From assembly GCA_023614405.1 (NCBI GenBank), contig CM042694.1, positions 88,953,285 through 89,017,284 of the forward strand: 64,000 nucleotides of DNA. Direction: 5' to 3'. Position 1 is the stretch's first letter, and every line of letters starts with the position of its first letter. This DNA is from Avena insularis. Lineage: Eukaryota; Streptophyta; Magnoliopsida; Poales; Poaceae. This document shows positions 54,298-64,000 of the stretch, one piece after another. Below the pieces are notes generated by a model. That model was not told the origin of the DNA. It worked only from the letters and a program-made list of their open reading frames with translations, and searched no databases. The translations under genes and the position numbers were made by a program.

Positions 54298-56880
54298 CTA
54301 TCCTGAGCCCCTTTCATCGCTGTTCCCCGTGTCAAGGTCCATGCAAAGTCTCCCTATCTCAATCCATACTTTCACGTGCTGGTTACATTTTTTGAATACA
54401 CGCCCCTTCTTCGATGCGTCCAACTCCAACCTACTTCCAACTTTCAAGTATCTATGAATATGAAAAACAGAGACTGAATTAGTGATCAGGGGTACATGTT
54501 TTGTACTTTTATTACAAAACGCATATTCAATTGATGAAGTTGAAACAACAGAAACTGCATCTCGTTTAAACTCAGCCAACACTAGGCGATACGAAAAAAA
54601 AGGATACTTCAGCCATGTACATTAGAGTTTATCTTCATTATAGTATCGATATCATCTTTCCATCACCATTTTAAACTTTGCACTAAATTCAAGTATTCCG
54701 CATATGATCTTTACAGTAATATATGCAAAACTGCAATGTAACATAATAATTTTAGAAAGTTATGCATTTATACATAAGTGCTTCGATAAAATTAATCTTA
54801 CACTTGGTATGTTTGAGTAGTTTCTTCTATTTTGTCCAGTTACTGTCTGCATAATTAGAACCCGCAAACTGTATATGTCTGACTAAGTGTAATTTCTCCA
54901 CCAGCTAAGTATTCCCGCGCTACCATGTATGCCCTGCATGAATAAATAATGATATCAAGCACAATTGCACAAAGGTATTCTAGCTCTATTATTAACTAAA
55001 CAAATGGAGTTCTCAACATAGACTTGGCTTACCTTGGCCCATCGATTTTTTCAAGGACAGGTTGTCTCATTTCTTCTCTGAAGATTCTTGAAAAACAATA
55101 GTCCAATATTTTTGGCGCGCCATGTTCTCATCAAATAGTATATTTACAGGTTTGAGATCTAGATGACAAATCTTTGTGAAGATAATGTAAGCCATCTCTA
55201 CATCTCACAAGTACCTCTGTAATTATAACACCCAAACTAAATACATCTGCCTTGATGGACACAATGCCTTGGATTAAGTATTCTGGTGCCATATATCCCG
55301 TGCAGTACAGTTTGAAAGTTTGAGGACTCTCAAGAAGTAACAGAAGATGCTTTAAAAGAAGCACAGCTTACTGCGTTCCCAGTCGATTTTGAGTGATGAT
55401 TCAGGATTGCTTGCCACCAAAGATCATTGCCTGTATCTCAATAATTATAACACCCAAGCTGTATGTGTCTACCATGATGGAGATTACACCTTGGATTATG
55501 TTTTCTGGTGCAATATATCCCTGCAGTACAATTTGAAAGGTTGAGTCATCGCAAGAAGCAACAAAATATGCTATAAAACAAGGCATAGCTTACAACGTTC
55601 CTAGACGATTTTGAGTGATGATCCGAAATTGTTTGCCACCAAGGATCCTTGAATGTATCTCGATGATTATAACACCCAAGCTATATATGTCTGACTTGAT
55701 GGAGACTACGCCTTAGATTATATTCGGGTGCCATATATCCCCTGCAGTACAGTTTGAAAGTTTGAGGCATCGCAAGAAGTAACAGAAGGGATGCTATAAA
55801 AGAAGACATAGCTTACTGCATTCCTAGATGATTTTGAGTGATGATTCGGGATTGCTTGCCACCAAAGATCCTTTATTGTATCTCGATAATTATAACACCC
55901 AAGCTGTATATGTCTGACTTGATGGAGATTATGCCTTGGATTATATTCGGGTGCCATATATCCCCTGCAGTACAGTTTGAAAGTTTTAGGCATCGCAAGA
56001 AGTTAATAAAAGTTGCTATAAAAGGAGGCATGGCTTACTGCTTTCCCATACGGTTTTAGTGATGATTCGGGATTGCTTGCCACCATAGATCCTTAACTGC
56101 GTCTTTGTAATTACAACACCCAAACTGAATATGTCCGTCCTGATGGATATGTATTCCGGTGGCATGTATCCACTGCAACACAGTTTGAAAGTGTGAGGCA
56201 CCGCAAGAAGGAACAGAAGATGCTACAAAAGAAGCCATAGATTACCATATCCAGAGACAATTTTGAGTGATGATTCGTGGTTGGTTGTCACTAAAGATCC
56301 TTGACGAGCCAAAGTCAGCAATTTTTGGCTCCATAGTAGCATCCATCAATATATTTTCAGGTTTCAGGTCCAAATGAACGATATGGCAATCCTCGTGAAT
56401 GTAACTTAAACCCCCGCAATTTCCCTTGATTATTTCATATCCCACGTTCCACTCCTCGAGGCCCGAAGATTCGTCTGCTAAATTGACATAAAGAGAAGAA
56501 AATATCTAAACCTGTTTAATGATTATACCCGTGGTGCCGTAACTGAGCCACCTCCTGTGAGAGTGGTTGAAGCGGTGTTCTAATAAAGTCAACTTCAGAG
56601 GACAGTAACGATAAGAGGAAATAAACAGCGTAGATTTTTTGGTAATCTTACCGGAGATGAACTTGTCAAGGCTTCTATCACATACATGCTCAAAGTAGAG
56701 GAATCTTGCTGGTATTCCAGAAAAAACATAATTCCCACTTCCTTGCAGGTCCATCGCTGCCCAACTTGATTTGGCACAGTAACCTACAAACTGCACGAAC
56801 GCGGCGATAATAAAATCATAATACGCAAAGAAGCAAGATCGACCAGCGACATATGGCACGGCGAGATCTTGTTGAAGCAC
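54298..56880 (-). pseudogene. Receptor-like kinase remnant with amplified activation-segment exon
   Basis: Minus-strand pieces follow kinase order from right to left. An N-lobe/hinge piece at about 56640-56800 includes FVGYCA and FEHVCDRSLDKFISG. The catalytic-loop exon at 56290-56445 carries HEDCHIVHLDLKPENIL and KIADFG. Then come several copies of the GYMAPEY ... SLGVIIIEI exon. A second catalytic-loop-like relic near 55140-55190 has HYLHKD, then in a shifted frame [11 protein letters not shown] further YMVAREYLAGGEIT relic lies near 54900. A C-lobe piece at 54330-54480 reads VWIEIGRLCMDLD. The wording is that of grass receptor-like kinases with cytoplasmic Ser/Thr kinase domains. No extracellular or membrane part is visible. 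Frameshifts and stops separate the pieces, so no full kinase can be made. Confidence 0.75.
55385..56275 (-). repeat. Tandem array of a ~222-bp kinase exon-intron unit
   Basis: The phrase GATTTTGAGTGATGAT recurs at 55385, 55607, 55830, 56053 and about 56258, spacings of 222, 223, 223 and about 205 bp. On the minus strand each unit holds the end of one exon (RIFGGKQSRIIT-like), an intron of about 90 bp, and the start of the next exon (GYMAPEY ... SLGVIIIEI). The unit joins kinase subdomain IX of one copy to subdomain VII of the next. Confidence 0.85.
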
Positions 56881-57408
56881 ACCTGAAAGCTGGCTAGAGA
56901 AGCAAAGAAATTACCCAGAACGTAGCCCAAACCTGGGTTAGCTGAAGCTTGGAGGCCTTCGTGGTCTTCTACCCAAGAGGATAGATCCAGGAGGGTGGAT
57001 CGAGCTTAATAGTGCAGTGGGGAGATGTGGTTCGGTGTGAAGATGAGGGAGGAGCTTGGTAAACGCCTTGGGAGCACCAATTCTGCCCCTCCAATAAACA
57101 AACATTGCATCCTGCTAGTAGATCGGACCTTGGGAGCAACAATGTTCAGACGTGGACCGAGCACTGAGTAGCAGCACATTGGCCAAGTTTTTTTTTGTTT
57201 GGATGGATGAGCCATTTTTTTTTTTTGTTCCTGACGCCAGCCTCCAGCATGCGCACGAACATCTACACGGCATCACTGGACGCCCTGTCTACCAGACAGA
57301 GTGTTCCAGGAAACGACGTTGCTTTTAGGCATTGCGTCGAACAGCCTGAGGACGACGTCGACGGCCACCATGGCGATACTGCGTGCCATAGGTTGAGCAG
57401 CGAGTTAC
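56881..57408. other. Spacer between kinase remnant and Reina-like element
   Basis: The sequence is partly GC-rich. The part 57240-57408 continues at 63579 beyond the retroelement and may belong to an older gene or repeat. I recognise nothing specific. Confidence 0.35.
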
Positions 57409-57782
57409 TGTTAGATCCCGCTAGGAATCGACAAGGAGTTGCTCTCGATTTGGAGACCCATCTATGAATTTGGGGATTTTGTATCTAAGAATCTAAGAAC
57501 GATAAAGTAGAATAGGGTTTGAGCCCAGAAATATATTCTCGATAGCTCGGTCTTGCCCTTACATGGGGACTTTATAGTGGCTTACACTTAACAGCAGTAC
57601 AGTAATAACAAACAGGTTAAAAGATAGACAGAGTCTCTAGGCTTAAGGTAACGTCTCTCGGATGGACAAGAGTGACGTCAGTCTTCAATCTTGGCCGTCC
57701 ACTTCTCTTCATCCTTAGTAGCCCTTGGATCTTTACTCTCCAGATATCTGATTCTTCCTCTGTACTACTTCAGGTGTTGACA
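57409..57782 (-). repeat. 3' LTR of the Reina-like element
   Basis: It runs from TGTTAGATCCCGCTAGG to CAGGTGTTGACA on the plus strand, 374 bp. It is nearly identical to 63201-63573. Confidence 0.95.
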
Positions 57783-57796
57783 TTCCTTTCCCCTTG
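57783..57796 (-). other. Polypurine tract of the Reina-like element
   Basis: On the minus strand the sequence AAGGGGAAAGGAA precedes the 3' LTR directly. Confidence 0.85.
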
Positions 57797-57859
57797 AGAG
57801 TGCACTTGTCCTCAAGTGTATTTTTCTGGAAACCAGGACTTAATTGTATCTGCAAAGAA

Positions 57860-60800
57860 CTATGGGAAAACCTTCTTAATAAAATCTGCATCTTCCCAGG
57901 ATGCTTCTTCTGATGTTAAGTTCTCCCACTCAATTAACCATTGTGTTATGAGCGCTCCCTGTCGTGGTAAGGACCTTGTTTCTTTCACAGTTAATGGTGT
58001 TGTTCTGATTGTGCCATCCGGGCCAACTAGTGGTAAGTTAGGCATTGGGACAGCTGACTTTCCATGATGTTTTTTCAGCTGACTGACATGGAATACAAGA
58101 TGTATCGCACATCATCAGGTAGTAGCAGCTTGTAAGCCACATAACCAAACTTCTCCAGTATTTTGAAGGGGCCATAGTATTTGGTTGTTAGTTTGATGGC
58201 TTGTCTGAGGCCAAAAGCTGCCATGCGATATGATTGCATTTTTAAGTAGACCATATCACCAATGGAGAATTCCCTTTTTATCCTTTTCTGATCAGCATAC
58301 TTCTTCATTTTATTCTCAGCCTGCTATAGGTTGTTCTTAAGCTGGGTGAGCATCCGTTGCTTAGTGGTGAGGAAATCCACTGCATCAATGTCAAAGGGAC
58401 CAGAGATTGCTACTTCACTGATTAAATGAGGTGCAAACCCATAGAGAGCTTGAAATGGTAGAACCTTGATGGCAGTGTGGAATGTAGTGTTGTACCACCA
58501 CTGTGCTAGAGACAACCATTGCGCCCATTTCTTTGGGTTTTGGAAAACCATGCATCTCAAGCAGCTTTCAAGGCACTGGTTCACACGTTCAGTTTGCCCA
58601 TCGCTTTGTGGATGGTATGCTGTGCTGAGTTTTAGTTTGATGTCCATTGCCTTGAAAATATCCTGCCACATGTTGCTTGTAAATATTATGTCCCTGTCTG
58701 TGACTATGTAGAGGGGAGGACCATGGTGAATGAACACATTGTCCATAAATGCTTGTGCTACTGTATGCACTGTATATGGGTGAGCAAGTGGGATGAAGTG
58801 GGCATATTTAGTGAATCTGTCCACAACAACCATAATTACCTCCTTCCCATTTGATTTTGGTAATCCTCAATGAAGGCCATATCAGGTTTTTCAAGAGGTT
58901 GTAGCAGTCTAGGATAGTGGCAATGTTCTCCTTTTGCTCTTTGGCAGATAGCACATTCAGTAATGAACTGTGTGATGTCCCTTTTCATGCCAATCCAATG
59001 GAAGATTCTTTTTATTCTTTGGTAGCTGGCAGCTATTCCTGAGTGACCCCCAATAGGAGAAGCATGGAGAGATTCCATGATTTGCTGTCTGAGGATGTTG
59101 TCAGCTCCAATATGTATCTTCCCTTTATATCTGAGAATTCCAGCTTGAAAGGAGTAGTGTTGTTCAGCATTTGCATCTAGAACAAGCTTTTGTATTAGGT
59201 TCTGGCAATGTTGGTCTGTGGCATAGCTTTTCTCAACAGAATCGACCCAAGCTGGAATGACAATGGAAGTAGCCATTAATGTGTCTTCTCTTCTACTCAA
59301 GGCATCTGCTGCTCTATTTTCACTCCCCTTTTTGTATTCAATCTTGTAGTCGAATTCCAAGAGTTTCAACAGCAGTTTGTGTTGTATTCCATCAGACACT
59401 TTCTGGTCAGTGATGAACTTTAGGCTTTTTTGGTCTGTTTTGATCAAAAGTTCAGTTCCCAAGAAATAATGCTGCCACCTTTTTAATGCTTCCAGTATGG
59501 CTAGTGCTTCTTTGTCACAAGTGGACATGGCTGCTGCTTTTGCTCCAATTGTTCTACTGAAGTAAGCAATTGGTCTGTCCTTTTGCATTAGTACTGCTCC
59601 TATGCCATGGCCACTTGCATCTGTTTCCAAAGTGAAAGGGATGGTGAAATTTGGTAGAGACATAACAGGGGCTGCTATCAGGCTTTGTTTCAGTTGTTGG
59701 AAAGCTTGTGTCTGAATTTCTGTCCACTGGAAAGAATTTTTCTTGAGCATATCATGGAGTGGTCTGCAAATAATGCTGTAATTTTTCACAAATCTCCTGT
59801 AATACCCAGTCAACCCTAAGAAGCTTCTTAACTGAGTGATGTTCTTTGGTTGTGGCTAACTCTGGACAGCAGAAATTTTCTAAGGGTCTGTAGAAACTCC
59901 CTGTCCTGAAATGACATGCCCTAGATATTCCACTTGTGGAGTGGCAAACACACATTTGGATTTTCTTGCAAATAGCTTATTAGCTCTGAGTGTTTCCAAC
60001 CCTATCTGTATGAGTTGGAGATGTTCCACATAGGTTTTGCTATATATAAATATATCATCAAAGAAGACTAGGATGAATTTCCTGAGAAAGTTAGCAAAAA
60101 CCTTGTTCATCAATGCTTGGAATGTAGCAGGAGCATTAGTGATCCCAAATGGCATCACTAGGTACTCATAGTGTCCAAAATAGGTCCTGAAAGCTGTTTT
60201 TTGAATGACTTCAGCTTTCATCCTTATTTGGTGGTACCCTGATCTGAGATCAAGCTTAGTGAAATATTTGGCTCCGTGTAATTCATCTAGGAGGTCTTCA
60301 ATAATTGGTATTGGGAATTTGTTTTTGACTGTTTAGGAGTTGAGTTTCCTATAGTCAATGCAGAGCCTCCAGGTTCCTCCTTTCTTTTTAACCAAGATTG
60401 CAGGAGAAGCATATGGGCTTTCACTGTGCCTGATAATGCAAGCTTCCAATAGTTGTTTAATTTGTTCCTCCATATCATTCTTTTGTTTGTGTGGGACTCT
60501 ATAGGGCCTGACTGTAGGTGGGATGGCTCCTTCCTTTAGGGGAATAGAGTGATCACAATTTCTTTCAGGTGGAAGTTCTGTAGGTTCCTCAAACACATCT
60601 TGGAATTCTATCAAGAGTTCCTCTACTTCCTGTGTACTAGCTGTTTGTTCTGGAGTTTCATGGGACAATGACAGAGGGAACATGTAGTATCCCACTGCCC
60701 CAACCTGCTTCCCTTTGTGCAGCATAGACACACTGATTGATTCTACCCCTTGTTTGAAGGTTGTATCCAACAGTGTTACTTCTGTTTTGCCTTCCATCAA

Positions 60801-61226
60801 GATGGTGAGTTTTCTTTGCTTTAAGTCCATTTTGAATGGACTATGTGTGTAAAGCCAGTCATAGCCAAAGACTATATCATACCCTTGCAGTGGGAGGACT
60901 TTGAATTGGTTGATGAATTTATGCCCCTGGATTGTATAAGCAATGTCAGGCACATGGGAACCAGACTGTAATTCTCCTCCTGCTGCTACTTTGACAATTT
61001 CCATAGGGTTCATTGCAGTTGGGCAAGAGGTTTTGGTGACAAATGTCATATCTATGAAAGTGTGGGTGCTACCAGAATCTACTAGAGCAATAGCTACCTT
61101 GCCTCCAATATTTACTTTCAGTGTGAAAGCAGAAATAGTTGTTTTGCCTTTAACTGCTTGGAGTGATATCTGCATCATGTGTTGTTCTTTTGTTGGACTG
61201 GTAGCTGGAGTGTCAATTTGTTCCAT
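57860..61226 (-). pseudogene. Reina-like pol: PR-RT-RNaseH-IN-chromodomain (broken)
   Basis: From right to left, the protease site LVDSGSTHTFID lies near 61070. The reverse transcriptase region has FFDD (about 60054-60065) in place of the more common Y/F-x-D-D form. RNase H is at about 59640-59280 (ETDASGHGIGAVLMQ, STCDKEALAILEAL). The integrase finger is near 58930-59030 (CAICQRAKG), and the integrase core at 58324-58833 has VDRFTKYAHF, TDRDIIFTS and DGQTERVNQ. The C-terminal part is at 58075-58308, and the chromodomain at 57860-58045 (LIEWENLTSEEASWED). In-frame stops occur near 60333 and 59878, and frameshifts near 59850 and 58835. I list these breaks but do not repair them. Confidence 0.9.
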
Positions 61227-61421
61227 CTCCTATGTCTCCTCTCCTTGTTCTGCATTTGTTTCCTCATGATTGTCTGCTGTCATTAGGTTTAGCCGTTTGT
61301 ATTGTGGACAACGATGGCCAAAGAACCATTTGGCCCCATAGTGCTTGCAAACCCTAGGTTCTGTGAACTTTGTTTCTGGCATGGTTACAGGTTTTACCTC
61401 ACCATCCTTCTTCTGCAGAAT

Positions 61422-62797
61422 CTATTCTGGCTGCTTTTGTTTACTGAAATTCGAACTGTAAGAGTTGCTCTTGGGGTAATTAGGTGTAAAAGACTGCTTC
61501 TTACTGGTTTGCTGTGCTTGTACACCTTTTTCCATGTCACGATCATATTCCACAGCTTGATACAGTGTAGTTGGCTTCAGTGGCTTGAGGTAGTGTTTAA
61601 TTTCTCCTCTCAAGCCGTTTATGTAACACTTGATGTAATAGCTTTCAGTAACCCCAGGATTTTCCTTCCTGTAGGATGACATTTTTTCTTCGAATTTATC
61701 AGTGTAATCAGCAACAGAACTAAGGCGTTGCTTAATGGAATTGAAGTTCTCAACCACATCATAAGAACTATCGCCTGAGAATCTCTGTATAATCACCTCA
61801 CAGAATTGTGCCCAGGTCAGATTTTCTTCGAGTACTCCTGAATTCCTGAGCCAAACATCTGCTTTTCCAGTCAGGTACATTTGTGCATAATAAAATTTAG
61901 CTTCTTCCGGTATATAGACCATGGCAAAGTACTTCTCAATGGTTCTGAGCCATTCAAATGGGTTGTTGCCATCGAATCTAGGAAAGTCTAGTTTTGGTGA
62001 TTTTGCTATGGATCTGTAAAACTAGACATCCCTGTCCTGACCATTGTTTCTGTCATTCCTGTGGTACCTGGTGTTTTATTGTGGTTGGCTAGGAGGATAA
62101 TAATGGGTGTGCTCATAAGGGTTTTGCATGTTATATTGGTAGTGTTGGGGAGGTGGTTGGTAAGAGGAGTGAGCTTGGGGTGGGTATAGTTGGTGTTGCT
62201 GGAACTGATGGGGCTGTGGGGGTAAAGGCATAGGTTTCTCATAGCCTTGGTGGTAATGGTTGTGTGGTGGGAAATGGCCCCCATAGTTACCTTGTGGGAA
62301 TTGCATCTGGTATGGCATCTGGTGATAATATTGTTCTTGCTGGTAGTAGGTGGATCACTCTGATCATACGCATAACCAGTAGCTTCATAGTGAGTCTACT
62401 GATAGTTGGGGTGTTGACCTTGCTCAGTATTAGTGGTGTAATCGTAATACTGTTGTTGCTCCATCTGTTGTTCTTGCCTCCCAAGTTTGCGCCAGACTGG
62501 TGTTCCTCTGTCCAAGGATGCACACAGTTGGTTGATTCTGTCTTGTGTCGCTGCGCTTGATTCAGGTAGTTGAGATTTGTGAACCGTGCCCTCAGTTGGT
62601 CCTTCAGGTGCCGCTGTTGCTTGTATTGGTCCTCTAAGCATCAACATCTCCATGCGTGCCATGAATTCTTCAATGCGTGAGAGTTGAGATTTCACCTCAG
62701 TGACCTCTATTTGGAGACCAGTAAACTTGCCGCCCATTGATTCGACGTCAAGAGGCACCGCTTCCAGATCGGCAGCGTCTGCTTTAGACTTCGGCAT
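61422..62797 (-). pseudogene. Reina-like gag (broken)
   Basis: ATG at 62797 (MPKSKADAADLEAV) starts an N-terminal coiled-coil-like region. A Gln/Tyr/Pro/His-rich linker follows at 62076-62395, in a shifted frame. The capsid core is at 61422-61922 with YYAQMYLTGKADVWLR and FSGDSSYDVVENFN. No zinc knuckle is obvious, although a CKHYGAK-like stretch lies near 61310-61345 on the minus strand. Confidence 0.85.
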
Positions 62798-63185
62798 CTG
62801 GATCGAACGAATTGACTCTGGAATTTTACCAAAGGAGGACCCTTTGAACCCTTGTCAATGTTCGATTCCCTACCGCCACCAGCGCTCCTCGCCTACCAAA
62901 AGGCACACGAACTGAGATCGCCCACGAAATTTTACCACCGGAGGAGATGTTTTCCAGCAACCGCGACTTTCCCTAGTTTATGCCCGAATTTTGCCACCGC
63001 CGCCGTCGACCACGTCGTGAGGGACGTCACTACACCAGCGCCGCCGTCGACCATACCCTGCCACCGCGACAAGGGTGAGGAGGGTGGGATTTTACGGACG
63101 AGCCCAACCAACCTCTCAAGCTCGTCGATTCGCCTCCGATCTGAAGCTTGATTCGTTTCAGAAAAAATTCAGCCGAGAAACGACT

Positions 63186-63197
63186 GCTCTGATACCA
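63186..63197 (-). other. Primer-binding site of the Reina-like element
   Basis: On the minus strand TGGTATCAGAGC lies three bases after the 5' LTR, the usual initiator Met tRNA site. Confidence 0.95.
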
Positions 63198-63200
63198 ATT

Positions 63201-63573
63201 TGTTAGATCCCGCTAGGAATCGACAAGGAGTTGCTCCCGATTTGGAGATCCATCTATGAATTTGGGGATTTTGTATCTAAGAACCTAAGAACGATAAAGT
63301 AGAATAGGGTTTGAGCCCAAAAATATATTCTCGATAGCTCGGTCTTGCCCTTACATGGGGACTTTATAGTGGCTTACACTTAACAGCAGTACAGTAATAA
63401 TAAACAGGTTAAAAGATAGATAGAGTCTCTAGGCTTAAGGTAACGTCTCTGAGATGGACAAGAGTGACGTCAGCTTCAATCTTGGTCGTCCACTTCTCTT
63501 CATCCTTAGTAGCCCTTGGATCTTTACTCTCCATATATCTGATTCTTCCTCTTTACTACTTCAGGTGTTGACA
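63201..63573 (-). repeat. 5' LTR of the Reina-like element
   Basis: This is the partner of 57409-57782 with the same TGTTAG and TTGACA ends on the plus strand. Confidence 0.95.
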
Positions 63574-63578
63574 GTTAC

Positions 63579-63839
63579 GGAGGATGGCGGTATTGGGGAG
63601 TGAATTGACGGGCGCGGCGAAGGAGGTGCGCATGGACCGACGACCTCTCGGGGCGCAGGCCTCCGCGACGTGGCTGAGGGGGCCGGTAAAGGGGAGGTGT
63701 AATATCAGTTTCACTGTAAGAGCTAAACTACTGTATTGCCTATAAAAACTGTTGCAAGTGTTTTTCTTCTCAAACTTCAGACTTCACGTCGAGCCCAAGT
63801 TAAATTCCCTTCAAATTATGGTACTCCCTTCTCAAACCT
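63579..63839. other. Sequence right of the Reina-like element
   Basis: The left part is GC-rich and continues 57408. I see no coding feature that I can support before the LINE fragment. Confidence 0.35.
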
Positions 63840-64000
63840 CAAGGCAATGCCGCTGGACAAGGCACCTGGGCTCGACGACTTTATGGGTATTCATTTAATG
63901 TTGGCATTTGATCAAGGGTGATATCATGTGAGCGCTGGAGACGTTCTCGGTGGAAGACATGAGTGGGCTCGCTTCCATCAGCAAAGCCCTAATAACCCTT
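63840..64000 (+). pseudogene. LINE ORF2 reverse transcriptase fragment at the window edge
   Basis: Plus-strand translation gives KAMPLDKAPGLDDFMG, the finger region of plant L1-type reverse transcriptase (usual form DKAPGPDGF). After a frameshift near 63915 it gives ALETFSVEDMSGLASISKAL, matching the next conserved part. A stop (TGA near 63930) interrupts it. The fragment continues past the end of the window. Confidence 0.75.

Larger units (their letters stand above)
57409..63573 (-). mobile_element. Ty3/gypsy chromovirus, Reina-like, 6.2 kb, minus strand
   Basis: Short LTRs (57409-57782 and 63201-63573) flank gag and pol read on the minus strand. The target duplication is a perfect GTTAC (57404-57408 and 63574-63578). 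The primer-binding site is next to the right LTR and the polypurine tract next to the left LTR. A C-terminal chromodomain is present after integrase. The small size and 374-bp LTRs fit the Reina clade. The two LTRs differ only at scattered sites, so the insertion is fairly young, yet the coding frames carry several stops and shifts. Confidence 0.94.

Noticed and set aside
55131..56445. Several separate small kinase genes
   Set aside because: Each frame holds only one or two exon pieces of a kinase domain, with regular 222-bp spacing. A duplicated broken locus is the simpler reading.

Overview
The window looks like nuclear DNA of a large-genome grass, most likely a Triticeae species (wheat, Aegilops or barley type). 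The reasons are GC-rich intron-poor grass genes, Stowaway MITEs with CTCCCTCCG-type ends, an Angela/BARE-type copia LTR, a chromovirus with 4.4-kb LTRs, and a 16-kb CACTA element with Triticeae-style ORFs. I name the lineage from recalled repeat families and ran no search.

Three host genes look intact or nearly so. (1) A plus-strand intronless BAHD acyltransferase (2178-3551). (2) A minus-strand six-exon calcineurin-B-like EF-hand protein (4418-6921), which I assembled exon by exon; it closes as a 175-aa frame with GT-AG introns. (3) A minus-strand single-exon CYP89-like cytochrome P450 (24631-26091), which seems to lack the N-terminal hinge region. A fourth locus (about 54.3-56.9 kb, minus) is a broken receptor-like kinase whose activation-segment exon is tandemly amplified at a spacing of about 222 bp.

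Most of the rest is layered mobile DNA. From left to right: several Stowaway MITEs; a 14.2-kb Tekay/Del-type Ty3/gypsy chromovirus (8570-22807, TSD GAGTG); an Angela/BARE-type LTR fragment carrying a SINE (22873-about 23350); a 591-bp hAT MITE (26424-27014); a minus-strand non-LTR retroelement (27141-31151) split by a PIF/Harbinger element (27656-30293); a LINE reverse-transcriptase fragment (31166-31995); a 16.4-kb CACTA element (35264-51678, TSD ATA) with degenerate TNPD, TNPA/C48-like and viroplasmin-like ORFs; a 4.5-kb solo LTR (37668-42207, TSD CGGAG) inserted in a CACTA coding exon; a short minus-strand non-LTR insertion (52941-53617, 16-bp TSD); a 6.2-kb Reina-like chromovirus on the minus strand (57409-63573, TSD GTTAC); and a LINE fragment running off the right edge.

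The host genes show no sign of acting as one pathway. The clearest relations are insertion histories: solo LTR into CACTA, Harbinger into non-LTR element, SINE into copia LTR, and a MITE into a duplicated BAHD upstream region. I found no convincing new multi-gene system. The most unusual structures are the kinase exon array and the multi-domain cargo of the CACTA element.
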